The translations under genes and the position numbers were made by a program. Shown here in pieces: positions 1-12,000 of a stretch of DNA of 64,000 nucleotides (position 1 is its first letter; every line of letters begins with the position of its first letter). Below the pieces are notes generated by a model that saw nothing but the letters and a program-made list of their open reading frames with translations, was not told the DNA's origin and did no database searches. Source of the stretch: Aphelocoma coerulescens (lineage: Eukaryota; Chordata; Aves; Passeriformes; Corvidae); NCBI RefSeq assembly GCF_041296385.1, contig NC_091023.1, forward strand, positions 23,313,924 to 23,377,923, given 5' to 3'.

Positions 1-77
1 CAGTCTGTGGCAGTGGCCCTTGTTGGCACAGTTGCATGGCTTGTTACAGTTCTTCCCAAAGAAACCTTTCGGGCAAC
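1..77 (-). CDS. MEGF6: MEGF6 exon: third laminin-type EGF repeat, cut by window edge
   Basis: The acceptor AG lies at 78-79 and the exon runs off the start of the window, so its donor is not visible. The 77 visible bases continue phase 1 and encode [23 protein letters not shown] and HRL. These are the first five cysteines of a laminin-type EGF repeat. The peptide closely resembles the third laminin-EGF of mammalian MEGF6. The remaining cysteines and roughly two dozen further C-terminal repeats are expected before position 1. Confidence 0.93.
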
Positions 78-3000
78 CTTTGGAGTGCACAAACACAGCA
101 AGGCATCAGCTACCACAGGTCAAAGCTCCAACTCCAAAGCGGTTTGTGGCCGAGCCGGGGCTCTGCGTAGCCTCGCCAGCCACTGGCTTTTCTCACCCCC
201 TGTTCTGCTCATTATTTAAAAGGAACAAGGAGGGGGGAGGGGAGAGGCTGAGGCAGAGATGGAGCCATACCATCCTCGCAGAGCTGGCCCAGCACGCCGG
301 GCGGGCAGTGGCACTGCCCCGTGCCAGGGTCACATGAGCCTCCGTTCTGGCACTTGCAGATACCGGCACATCCTCTGCCAAACGTCCCGGGGGGACAGGC
401 TGTGGAGACAGCAGGGAGCATGAACACACCAAGAAATCCTTCCCCTCTGCTGCAAGGGAAGCAAAACAAAGCTTCGGTCATTGAGAAGGACAACAAGGCT
501 GGGGAAGGTTCTGGGACACAAGTCCTGTGAAGAACGGCTGAGGGAGCTGGGGGTGTTCAGCATGGAGAACTCGTGGGAGACCTCATCACTCCCTACAATT
601 CCCTGAGAGGAGGGTGCAGTCAGGTGCGGGTCGGTCTCTTCTCCCAGGCAACCAGCAACAGGACAAGAGGACACAGCCTTAAGCTGCACCAGGGCAGGTT
701 TAGGTTGGATATCAGGAGGAATTTCTTCACAGAAAGGTGACTGGGCATTGGAATGGGCTGCTTCGGGAAGTGGTGGAGTCACCATCCCTGCAGGTGTTTA
801 AGGAAAGACTGGATGTGGCACTCAGTGCCATGGTCTGGTTGAGCAGGTGGTGTTGGGTCATAGGTTGGACTCAGTCTCAAAGGTCTTTTCCAGCCTAATT
901 GATTCTGTGATTCTGTGAAAACTGAGCAAGGAGAGAGTCCTTTCAGTTGAGCAGGCTCTAAACAAAGTTATATTCTTCTATAAAGCAATGCACATCCACC
1001 TGATATTTACTAGAACATCTCAAAGGACACTGAATTAACCAAGCTTGAGGAAGTACTGTCATGTATCCAACCCTCCCCTGCACATGCTCCCCTCCCCACA
1101 AAGCACAGCTCAAAAACCATTGCCTGTCAAGTCCAAAGTTTAAACAACAGAGCACAGCTTGGAATACTTGGAGATAAATATTTTAAACGTTCTTTTTTCT
1201 CTCCCAAATACTATTATGAAAACAATATGTTGCTTTTCAAATGTAGTTTCTGAAATTCCCAAGGTGATCATGGCGGCAGTGGATCCACAACAGCAAAAAA
1301 CAAACTGTGAGATAAAGCCTCGCTCTGCTGTTTGCAGCCTGAGCTGGCTGAGTGAATACAGCTGCTGGAGTCATCTGACTTCACTGACATTTTATCAATG
1401 TACATTAAGAAAGTTGACATTTCACATCAATTTCCATTCGGCTTCTTTGGTGCATTATTACAGAAATTTAGTTCCAGTTTTTTCCACTGTTTTAGCTTAC
1501 CCTAAACCTGCTTATCCTAAATCCATGAATTATGCTGTTTATTAAAAAAGCAAGAGAAAGGAGTGAAAGCTATCACATATGACTAATTCATACATATTAG
1601 GTATTGTATTTATCACTGTCCATGCTGTCTTCATCAGACAGCAGGTTTAGCTCAATAACACAGGCCTATTAAAGTTCTTTAAATTCCAGAGGTGAATTCC
1701 ATTAGATTATGTGCATGGATATCTACTGCAAGTATACATCAGAAATGTTGTTATTTATGAAATGAACCAAAGAATTTGGATACTGCCTTGAAATTTTTAT
1801 AATCTATCCTGAACCACCAGCACAAGAGGAATAGAAGTAAGAATATCCTGATACCTTGAACTCAGACAGACTGGAAACGATGATTTGAATCCTCCCCATT
1901 TCCTATTCTCTTAGCTGCTCCCAGTGTTTACAAACCAAACCCACCATCAGTTTCCCAAAATAACCACGGGCAGACTGTTGGTTTCAATCACTTGCTTGAT
2001 TTTTCTACATTTCTGTCCACATGATGACATCTCTTGAACAATCTTGATGGCAATTAACCTGAAGAGTGCTGTCTACTGATGTCAAGTAATAAATTTTCAT
2101 CGACTCTTTGTCTCACCAGTGACAGCAAAGACTTTCTGAGAATGATGGGCCATCATGTCACACACCACGAAATGGAGGGACCCATCTCAAACAGGAAATG
2201 TGCTGTATGATGTCTCAGACAAGCAGCAGACAAGTTTTGCCAAACTGCAGATGAAGAACAGCACATCAAGAAATCACCACTCTCTCTCCAATGGGTTTTG
2301 ACACATACTTCTGAATCAGAAAGATCTTCTGCCAGGAAACAGGAGTAAGGAGAGTGAAAAGCTATTATAAAGGGCACTGACTTGGCAATAGAATTCTGAA
2401 AAATATGATTTCAAATACGAAAAATTAACTGTTCCAAGAAAGTGATGCTAATAATAAAAAGAGTAAGTAAAAAAAAAAGGAAAATGTAAGAACAAAAATT
2501 TAAAAGGCAGTGTTGTGGGATGCTACAATGGGAAAACTCACGTTCAGCATACACGTCCACCCAGACTGTCACACCAACTGCTGGGACAGACTTCTGGAAC
2601 TCACCGAGGCAAGTTGTGGAATGAAGCATGGCCGGCAAACTTTGGCAGCTTTTAGCAGCAGAGTGAACAGGAATGAACAACAACGAAATATTTAGGAGGG
2701 GGATGGCTCTGCCCTGACCTGCACCGGGGGGCCGGGCCCTCCGTGTACCACGGCATCACCTACAATTCCTATTTCATGCGTCCCAGCAGAACAGATTGGA
2801 CTGTGAGACAGCTGTGCTCCTTGGGGAGCTTCACAGATGGAAAGTACCAGAGTTTACCCCCATTCCCCAGCTGTACAGACCCTGCAGGAGGATCATTCCC
2901 CCTCCAAGCCCCTGTACTCACTCTCGTTGCAGATGATGCCAGCCCAGCCGGGCGGGCAGATGCAGCCGCTGCGCTCGCTGTTGCAGTGGCCCCCGTGCAG

Positions 3001-6000
3001 ACAATCCTCACACCTCAGGCTGCAGTCCTGGCCAAACGTGTCACCCAGGCACACTGACAGCAAAAAACCACACAGGGCTGAGTGAGCAGCCAGACAAAAA
3101 CGCTCCTGCAAGCTCGTACCTATCGCTGGGCTGCAAACACCGCCGGGCCAGCACAAAAGGCACAGTGAAATGGGCATTCCTGAATTTCCCTCCTCGCATT
3201 TTTGACTCTAAGGAAAAGGAAAGCTGAGTGTTCAGCTGGAATTTAGTCCCCTAAATGCTGTAATTCTCCAGCGAAGAGCACTTCAAGCTACTTTTTAAAA
3301 GCAAGTGTTTTGCCTTCAGAAAAAGGAAATTTGCAGCTAATGCTTGATAACATTGTATATAATTAGAAGCATTTACTGGGACTCCTTGTCTTGCTAGGCC
3401 ATCCCTGTTGTTTTACTGCAGTAAGTGGATGTGGTGCTATTTGAACAGGGTTCATTGATATTTTCAACCACCTAATTTGAGTGTTATTCTAGGAAAACAA
3501 AGCAAAATACACATCTATCACTTCCTTATTTCTTCATGGATATGAAGAGTTTTGTATAGGAAACCTGATATGAAAATGCATTTTCTCCCCTTTCCTTCCC
3601 CACCCTCCTTTTATCCCTTGCAACCTCATGTTCTCTTTGTTGAAACAGGCTTGGAAAATAAATGTGACTGTCTGATAAAATACTTCAGTGGCATTGAAGA
3701 TTCCATCCATGCAGCTTTGTGCCTTCAAGGCTTTATGGCTGTGGCTGGAGGCTTTTTGGAAGGGGATTTTGAGCAGCACCTGAAAGTGAGCTGGCAATTT
3801 ATTTCAGCCTACAGTAAGTCACAGGCTGGTCGCTTTTTACCAACAATTTTCTCTGTGAGGCGAGATTTCCTCCAGGTCTGAGCACCCAACTGTTCCCTTT
3901 TTTCTGTAGCTGAACAAATGCCCAAGCTTTCAGGGACATTCAGAATCCCAGTGCTCCTACTTGGAAGAGGGTACAAACTCTGCTTCAGGAGAAGAATACA
4001 GATCACCATTAAAAACATCATGCTTTCACACCTTAAAAAGTCATTCAAGCTATAGAAAATACTTAATTACTTGCACCACCTTACTGTTAAAGCAGGCTTT
4101 TTTATAATACAGATAGCAGCCCAAAAATATGTCTGAAAGTATAAGCAATAAATTACTATTTGGGAGGTAAAAGAACTTACTAAACCATTTGAAGTCCCTT
4201 TCCTCCACCACCTTTTCCTACAAACCACTGCATGCTGCAAAGCCTGAACCGTAGAAAAAGTGCAGCTGCTCAGCTATGACTGATAACACCCAAATTTCTG
4301 TGGCTAAATATAAATAAAACATGCAAAAAATGGTCAATAAATATTTGATTGTGGTTTCTAGGCCTGATAATTTTGCCTGTGGTTATCTCATTTATCAGTT
4401 TCCCAGTTGGTTATCGGTGTTGTTGAGTCCGGCTGGATGCTGTGTGATTTGGGAGGGTCTTAACAGTTTTGTTCATAAAAGTAAGTTATTTTTTTATTAA
4501 AGTCAAGACCAGCTCCTGATTTTTGCCTGTAGGGCACAGTCCTCAGATGAGTAATTAGAGTTGATACAAAAATCACAGGACATATATAGGAAAAACAAGA
4601 AATCTTCCCTGGTGACCCACCAGCACTCAGCACCAAAGCAAGCACAGGGTTTCATCTCATAATACTCTTTAGAAGTTGTGAACCTGTGGGTGGAAAGACT
4701 GAATCATGCAAAGCCCAGGTGGGTGCAAAGCTGCTCTGCACCCACACCTGTGGGTGCTCCTGTGCTGTTTGCCACCACTTGAGCTGAGCAATGCGTGGAT
4801 GGGTTGGGTGCTTTTCCTGGGGAGCACACCCAAAACATCAAGGAAAACCTGACTGTTTGGAGGATTGTTTTTAACACAACTGAAATGCATATATCTTAAA
4901 CCAAAAGCCTCTGGTTGTTAAAAAAGGGTTTGTAAACAGGGACACGTGCTCCCAGCTCCAGGAGAAAGGGAGCATTTCCCAAGGGATTTAGTGCACTGCA
5001 GTAACCCATGGCGTCCTCTCACCCCTGGGATGATGAGATCCCTCTGGCTGCTGCCTCTAGGGCTGTTTTCCAAGCAGCCCCCCAACCACTGCTTGCTGTG
5101 CTGCTCACTTTTCCCCTGTCTCCCTCCCAACACATCCAGGCAGCCTCCTGGCTCCTCAAACATGTCCCATTTGGGATGGAGCACATGGTAATGCCTCATC
5201 CCTGCTGGCACGCACACGGGCAGGAAGCAGGATTAACGCTCATCCCTCCCGCTGATGCTCAGCCAGCCCAGCCCCAAATCCTCCCCCTGAGACGATGTCC
5301 CCAGCTTGCTGTGCTGGCTCAGGGCCCTGCTGGTCACTCACCGACCCTGTGCACCAGGGTGAGCTCTCCTCGGGGGTCTCCATCCTCGGCCAGGGCCCCG
5401 AGCGCGTAGCGGAGCAGCTGGGGGGGCCCTCGGAAGTGCAGCCCCGGGGCGCCGGCCAAGCCCGCTGCCTCCTCTGCATCCGCCTCCTGCACACCTAGGG
5501 CAGCACAAACACAGCCCATCAGCACCCCAGCTGCCTCCACGGCACCTGCCTCTCATTTACATCTTTTGATGCTATTATGATGCCGTCAGGTTTTTCAGTC
5601 ACACCTCTGGCCGGCAGTCCCAGCCCGGGCATTTTCTCATCTGTACTCGCAGAGTTTCTGCTATCCAAAAAAAGGGGAAAAAAATAAAAGAGGGGAAAAC
5701 TCCCCATCTTTCCTTTTCCTGGAAAAAAACTCTGCTCCTGGAGAATCAAAATTAAACGAGGAGATTCATTTTCCTCACTTGAAGTTTGAGATTATTTTTA
5801 GTTAATGAAGGTCATTACTCTTGCTCGTTTTGGAGATGACAAATAGAAAGTGAGGCCGGCTGTGCAATTTATTTTCAGAAACATTAAAATTTGAGCCTTA
5901 AACTGATGGGAAGTCAGCTGGCTTTCTTTTTGGTGTTGGTTAGAATATCAAACTCTGGCTTAAGGTTTAGCAGGTGCTAAACTTGGGTTATAAAATTGAG

Positions 6001-9000
6001 TTGCTCTGCTAAACTCTGGACTGGTTACACTGGCAGAAATCCAGAATAACATCACTGACTAATGGAAAACTTGCCATGGTTGATCAAAGCAGAATCTGGC
6101 TACCTTTTTTTTTTCCCCCCAGGATGTTAAACTTCATCAAATAGTGCAAGAAAAGTGTCAAAAGAGTATTTATTTCTAAACCAGGAGCTTTAGGTTTTCA
6201 AACATGTCCAGGGGATTTAAGTGTTCATCTGCCATTAATCTCTGGCAAAACCCATTACTGGAGGATGAACTTGGATCCGCGCACTGCACGTAGCTCTACC
6301 CTGGCCACGTTCAGAGATGGCTCAAGTTGGGCTCCCAAAATCCCAGGATCTGTGAAGATCCCAGTTCCAAAATCACTTTTTAAATCAGTGGGAAATGCTT
6401 AATGGCCCTCAAATTGTATTAATAACTCACCCACGCAGGCCCATCTGTTATCCCCAAGCCTGTAACCCTCCTTACAGGCACACTCGTACGAGCCCAGGGA
6501 ATTCACACAGAAATGGTCACAGTTGCCATTATCCAGACGACATTCATCCACATCTAGAAAATCCAGATATAAATGGTGATTAGGAGCAAGTACTTCTGCT
6601 TGGAGAGCCCACGCTGTGCCCAGATGCATCTGGCAAATTATTCTATACATAAGAGAACACAATTTTTCTTATGTGTTTTGGGGCTCTCCATTTCTCTCTG
6701 GTATTGGAGGTATGAAAACATTTCAGGGAAACAGGGAGTAGATTATTTCACTGATGTTTTTGTCTCGAATGAAAACAGATGCTTGAAGCTGTTAAGCCCA
6801 GCTGATCCTTCAGTTATTTTGAGGGCTCTTCTTTTGTGGAAGGAGTGTTTAACACACAGCAATATACAGTGTCCATGGAGAGAGGAGGGAAACTTTCTCT
6901 CTGCTGGCTCATCTCCACATCCCCACTTCCCCACGCTGGCTGCTGGGTTACTCCTGTATTCCAGCCTCACAAAGTGGAAATTACACATTTGCAAAACCTT
7001 ATCAGCAAAGTTGACATAGGGTCAGTGACTCTCATTAGGGCAGTGCCCACAAAGCCCTGCAAAAGGTTTTGACAGCATTTCTTCTACCCTGGGCTGTGAT
7101 TAGACTGAGCCACTGATACCAAAAGACTTTTTACAAGGGCACGGAATGATGCAGGACAAGTGGGAATGGCTTTAAACTAAAAGGAGGAGGGTTTAGATTG
7201 GATGTTAGGAGAGAATTTGTCCCTGTGAGGGTGATGACACCCCGGTTGCCCAGAGAAGCTGTGGCTGCCCCATCCCTAGAAGTGTTCCAGGCCATGTTGG
7301 ATGGGGCTTGGAGTAACCTGGGATAGTGGAAGGCGTCCCTGCCCGTGGCAGGGGGTGGAATGAGATGACCCTTACGGTCCCTTGCAGCCCAGCCCATTCC
7401 CTGACTCCGCACCCACCGTCGCAGGAGCAGCCGTCGGCGCTGAGCTGGAACCCCGCCTTGCAGGCGCACTCGTAGCCCCCCGCGTAGTTGATGCAGAACT
7501 GGGAGCAGCAGGACTCTCCAGTCTCACACTCGTCCACCTCTGCAAGGAAAGGGCAGCACGTTCAGCCCTTGAGACACCTGAGCTGCTGCCACAGCTCTGC
7601 TCAGAGCTACTGCGCTGCAGCACTCACCGCTTCACACCTTCCTCTTCCTTCAACCACATAAACACTGTCTGAATCCTGAATCCTGACAGCAGCTGCCTTT
7701 TGCCTTCTCCCATCGCAACCAGGACCCTCCATGTCCCGGGAGAGGCATCTCCTCCACAAGCCTGAGCTGCCATGAGGGGATTTACAAAACACCAGCTGGT
7801 CTCGCTGGTAACCAGGGACAGGACCTGAGGAATGGCTGGAGCTGTTTCAGGGCAGGTTTAGGTTGGATATCAGAAAAGGTTTTTCCCCCAGAGGGTGCTG
7901 GGGCACTGCCCAGGCTCCCCAGGGAATGGGCACGGCCCTGAGGCTGCCAGAGATCCAGGAGGGTTTGGACAACACCCCTAGGGATGCCCAGGGTGGGATT
8001 GTTGGGGTGTCTGTGCAGGGACAGGAGTTGGACTGAATGATCCTTGTGTGTCCCTTCCAACTCAGGATATTATATGGTTCTATGAAAAGACACAACAGCA
8101 AGGGGCTGTTGGTCACCAGCCCTCAAAAACGTTCTGTTTAACAGTAACCTACATCTGACCACTGAGATTTCTTTATACTCAATCTTATTGAATGCAAACT
8201 AACAATGCTCTGAATCCAACCAGGCATTTGCTGGACAGCAGCAGCCTGGAAGGTTCAACTGTAGTTTTTGGTAACTGATTCCCTGTTGCCTCCTCCTGCT
8301 CTGTGTCCATTCAGAAATTGGTATTGACACCACTGTTCTGGTGATTAGATAGGAGAGCTGAGCTGTTATCTGTGCACTGCAGGTTCCTGGCTGCTGTCAG
8401 GCTGCTGAGCAGGTCAGTGGCCATCCAAGGGCCACCTTGTCAATGCTGAGTCTGCAAAATGCTTCTGAACGTGGCCCGGCTGAGCAGCTGCAGATGGGAA
8501 AGGTCAGTGTCTCAATTAACCTTGGAAGGAGCACCAACTTTATGAGGAAACACGGACAGGAGAAAGAAAATGTAATTAATCAATTGAGGTGAAGAGGTCA
8601 GTGTGAAAATGATTAATGCAGGTTATTTGAAGGCAGTGTTTTCCAGAAATGTCACAAGCTGAGCTCCTCTGCAGTACATCAGGCGATGCCTCGCTCTGGG
8701 TTCCAGCAACAGCCCCTTGTTTCTGTAGGAATGCAAAATCTGCATCCAACAAAAAGGAGGTTTTTGCCGTTAGGAGCAACTTTTCATGTCCTCAGCCTTC
8801 ATCTGTGTTCTCTCCCTTCCCAACAAAAAGGAGATTTTTGCTGTTAGGAGCAACTTTTCATGCCCTCAGACTTCCCCTGTGTTCTCCCCCTTCCTTTACT
8901 GTGTCTGGAGTATCTGCTTCCCTCTGAAATCCCCAGCAGAATTCTGGTCACTGAGCTGGGATGTGGGCAGGAGGCTGCTTTGCCTCCTGTCAGCTGTACA

Positions 9001-12000
9001 GACAAGACTGTGTAACCCACCCACCCCTCTGAGGCTCTGGCTCCAAATCTGCCTCCCCAACTTTTTTTGCTTTGCTTTTTAATTTCCATCATCACCCGCC
9101 CTTGCAGCCCTCAGTGCTCCCCTCCTCCTCCTCTCTCCTGTACTTGGCCTTTTTTCCTTGCAAGACTCATTTTGCCTCTCACTCATCAATGCTCCCACTC
9201 TCTACCTCTTCTCATCATCTCATATCTCACTACACTGCTTTGTGGTGCCTGCTCCTTTTTCCATCCCCCCTCTCTTCCTGGCTATTCTTAAAAATCGTAA
9301 TGGCATAGTGACAGCGAGCCCAAAGCAGAATGAGATACAGTCTGCATGGCAAAAGCCATAAACAAAACAAAACAAACACACACAAAAAAGTCTCATAGCA
9401 GAATTGCTTAAAACATGAATGACTTTTCAAGCTCTTGTCTCAAAACAAACCCAAATCTAACTCTGTTGCTTTCACCTCCCAAGTGAGACTTCTCACAGGC
9501 AGAAGTGTAACCTCATGGCTGAGCAAATCTGATGGAAACACAGCAGCCTCTGAGACACAAAGTGGAGTTTGTGCATGAAGCACTTCAGAGCAGGTGTGCC
9601 ACTGCTCCAATCAACAGCCAACCTCCTCCCAGCCATGACTGAGAAGGGAAACAATGTCCTGTGATGCCTCTGGGCTGCCCATGGTGAGACATGGCCATGG
9701 TAACAGGTGATGCACCAGTGTCATTTCCACTCCCTCCCCTTGTTAGTGACTCATCCCAGCGAGCCCGCAGAGCCAGGCAGGCTGGGGCAGCGCTGAGGCA
9801 GCACCAGAGGACCCGCTCACTAACACCTGCAGAAGGAGGGAAGGCATGGGGAGGCTCCCTGGGCCCTTTCCCAGCTGCTCCCTGCTCCCAGCACGGGTTA
9901 CCTGTGCAGGTTTGGCCGTCCAGGCCGAGGCGGTGGCCGTGGTCGCAGGAGCAGCGCGGCCCCGCCGCCGTGTGCTCGCAGTGGTGGGAGCAGCCGCCGT
10001 TCCCATCCCGGCAGCTGTCGACAATTTCCATTTCGATGCCTTGCAGAGAAATAAATCAAAAGGATGTTAAAAAGCAAGCCCAGGGGGAGTCACTGGAGGA
10101 ACAGCTTGCTGTAAAACAGCAGCCATGAGTGCTGTAGCAGTGACTACAGTCAGCTCACATCCCCTCCCCAGAAGAGCAGGCTGTGGAGTCACTGAGCTCC
10201 AGGTGTTTGTCTCTGTGTCAGAACAGTGGATGTTCTCAAATTCAGCCATGTGAAGCTGGCTCAGTGTTCCAGCAGCCACCTGCTACAGGAACCTTCACAG
10301 GTTTCCTCAGGTTTATGCTTTGTTTGGACACAGCTCTTGCCCCAAAGGAGGAACAGAACCATCTGAGGAGCCCAGGTGGTGCCCCTCAACCCAGCCTGAT
10401 ACGCTTCCCAAAGAGCAGCTTTGAGTTTTGCATGGGAATGGCAAAGAGTTGGATTCTGAAACATCCCCCAAACACAAAGGCATTGAAACTTCCTCAGCAG
10501 AGTCCTGCTGGTGAAAAGGACACCCAACCACAATGCAAAACCATCTCCAGGTTTTGGCTCTTGGATGTCCCTTCCAGGGGACACAGCAGCTCCTCTGCTG
10601 AGACTTTGTCCCCTACACCTAAGACAGCCCCCTTTGCCCTGACAGACTTCCATGCCCTCTTCATGTGGCTGCACTGGACAGCCCTCACAACATCCTGGCC
10701 ATTTCCAGTGGGAGCCCTCCTACAGAAAAGGGAACACCTGGCCACCTCATTCCCGCCCAGCTACTTCCTCAGATGATTTCTCCAGGATGAAAAGAACCCA
10801 CAGGGTCAGTTAAAAAGTTTCTCATGAAGGATTAGCCAGCTTGTCTTGTTACAGAGCTATTTAGAGAGGAAATAATTTCTCCCACTATGTAGGAGAACTG
10901 AGAAACCCTTCCTAAAGGAGCCTCTGTACTTCCAGAAACACCCCAGCTCAGAGTGGCGGCCATCAGATCTGGCACAGAATTTCCCCAGACACATCTGTGT
11001 TGGTGGGCTCTGGTCCTACCCCTCTTTGTGCTCCCAGGGAGCAACCTGCTTGCCAACAAGAAATGTAATTCCAGCTGGAAGAGGGTATAAATTAAGAGAA
11101 TAAATATTGAGGGCTACATCTCATGCATAGTGTGATTATTTGCACCAGGGAGAAGAAATCGTGTCTCCAGTCCAGTGTGTTAAGCCGGGATTTAGTAAAC
11201 CCAGCGATTAAATGCCAAATCTGACTTTAAACATGATCTTCATCATTTACTTTGTCTCAGTTCTTCATCAGTAAAACTGAAATACCAGCTCTTCCCCAGC
11301 CACTGGGGAAATGAAAGAATAAACAAAGATTGTAAATTGCTCAAACACTGGGATAATCCTGATCATAAATATATGCAGAATGTTTTTATTTTTATTGTTT
11401 GCTCTGCAATATTGTACATGAGGCACAGAGAATCACCATCCCCTGAGATCTGCTGAACAGCCAGAAAAAATATTATCAGAAAAGCACAATGAAATCTAAG
11501 TGGTCTAAACCTCTTTTTTATGCCTATGACAGAACATTTCATATCTATACATTAATCACATTTCCTCTGCCATTGCACCACTCACAGCTCCCCATCACCT
11601 ATGAAATAACTCTCCAGGATGTCTCTCACATAATTGGGTTTTGTTTTTAATGTATGTTAATGCTGTGAAACTGGATTTCATTCTTAATAACTATTTCTTA
11701 CACACACATTCTTAAATAAAGCACTCATTCTCTGGCATGCAGCATATTTTCCTAAGGAAGCTCTGCTGAAAGCTCTTGCACAGTATTATTAGACTGAATG
11801 ATCTTTGCCCACCTCTTTGCTAAAACAGGTCATGCTTTTGTCTGCATTCCAGGGAGCTTATGTTAGGTCCATAATAACCCCAACTCTTCCACATCACCTC
11901 CTTTATTAATCTACATTTACCCTCAAGGGCAGGCCAGGGATCACCTATCAGCTAACAGCACTGGGATTCAGTCCCTCTCTCCAGAACAGCTGGGTTGATT

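Larger units (their letters stand above)
7540..9901 (-). other. MEGF6: MEGF6 intron, 2.4 kb
   Basis: It contains a CR1 fragment (about 7814-8087), a 74-bp tandem duplication (8746-8893) and a strand-asymmetric pyrimidine-rich stretch (about 9061-9290). I see no exon. Confidence 0.85.

Noticed and set aside
330..785. 151-codon minus-strand open frame across a MEGF6 exon
   Set aside because: It reads the exon at 271-399 in a wrong frame and continues through the CR1 fragment. The cysteine pattern exists only in the correct frame.
9585..10031. 148-codon open frame starting at the Met of the EIVDSC peptide
   Set aside because: Its first part is the true exon, but the remainder runs past a good GT donor at 9901 into intron. 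It is not a separate gene.
10183..10776. 197-codon plus-strand open frame
   Set aside because: It has no domain, biased composition only from a GC-rich stretch, no splice or promoter context, and lies antisense in a MEGF6 intron.
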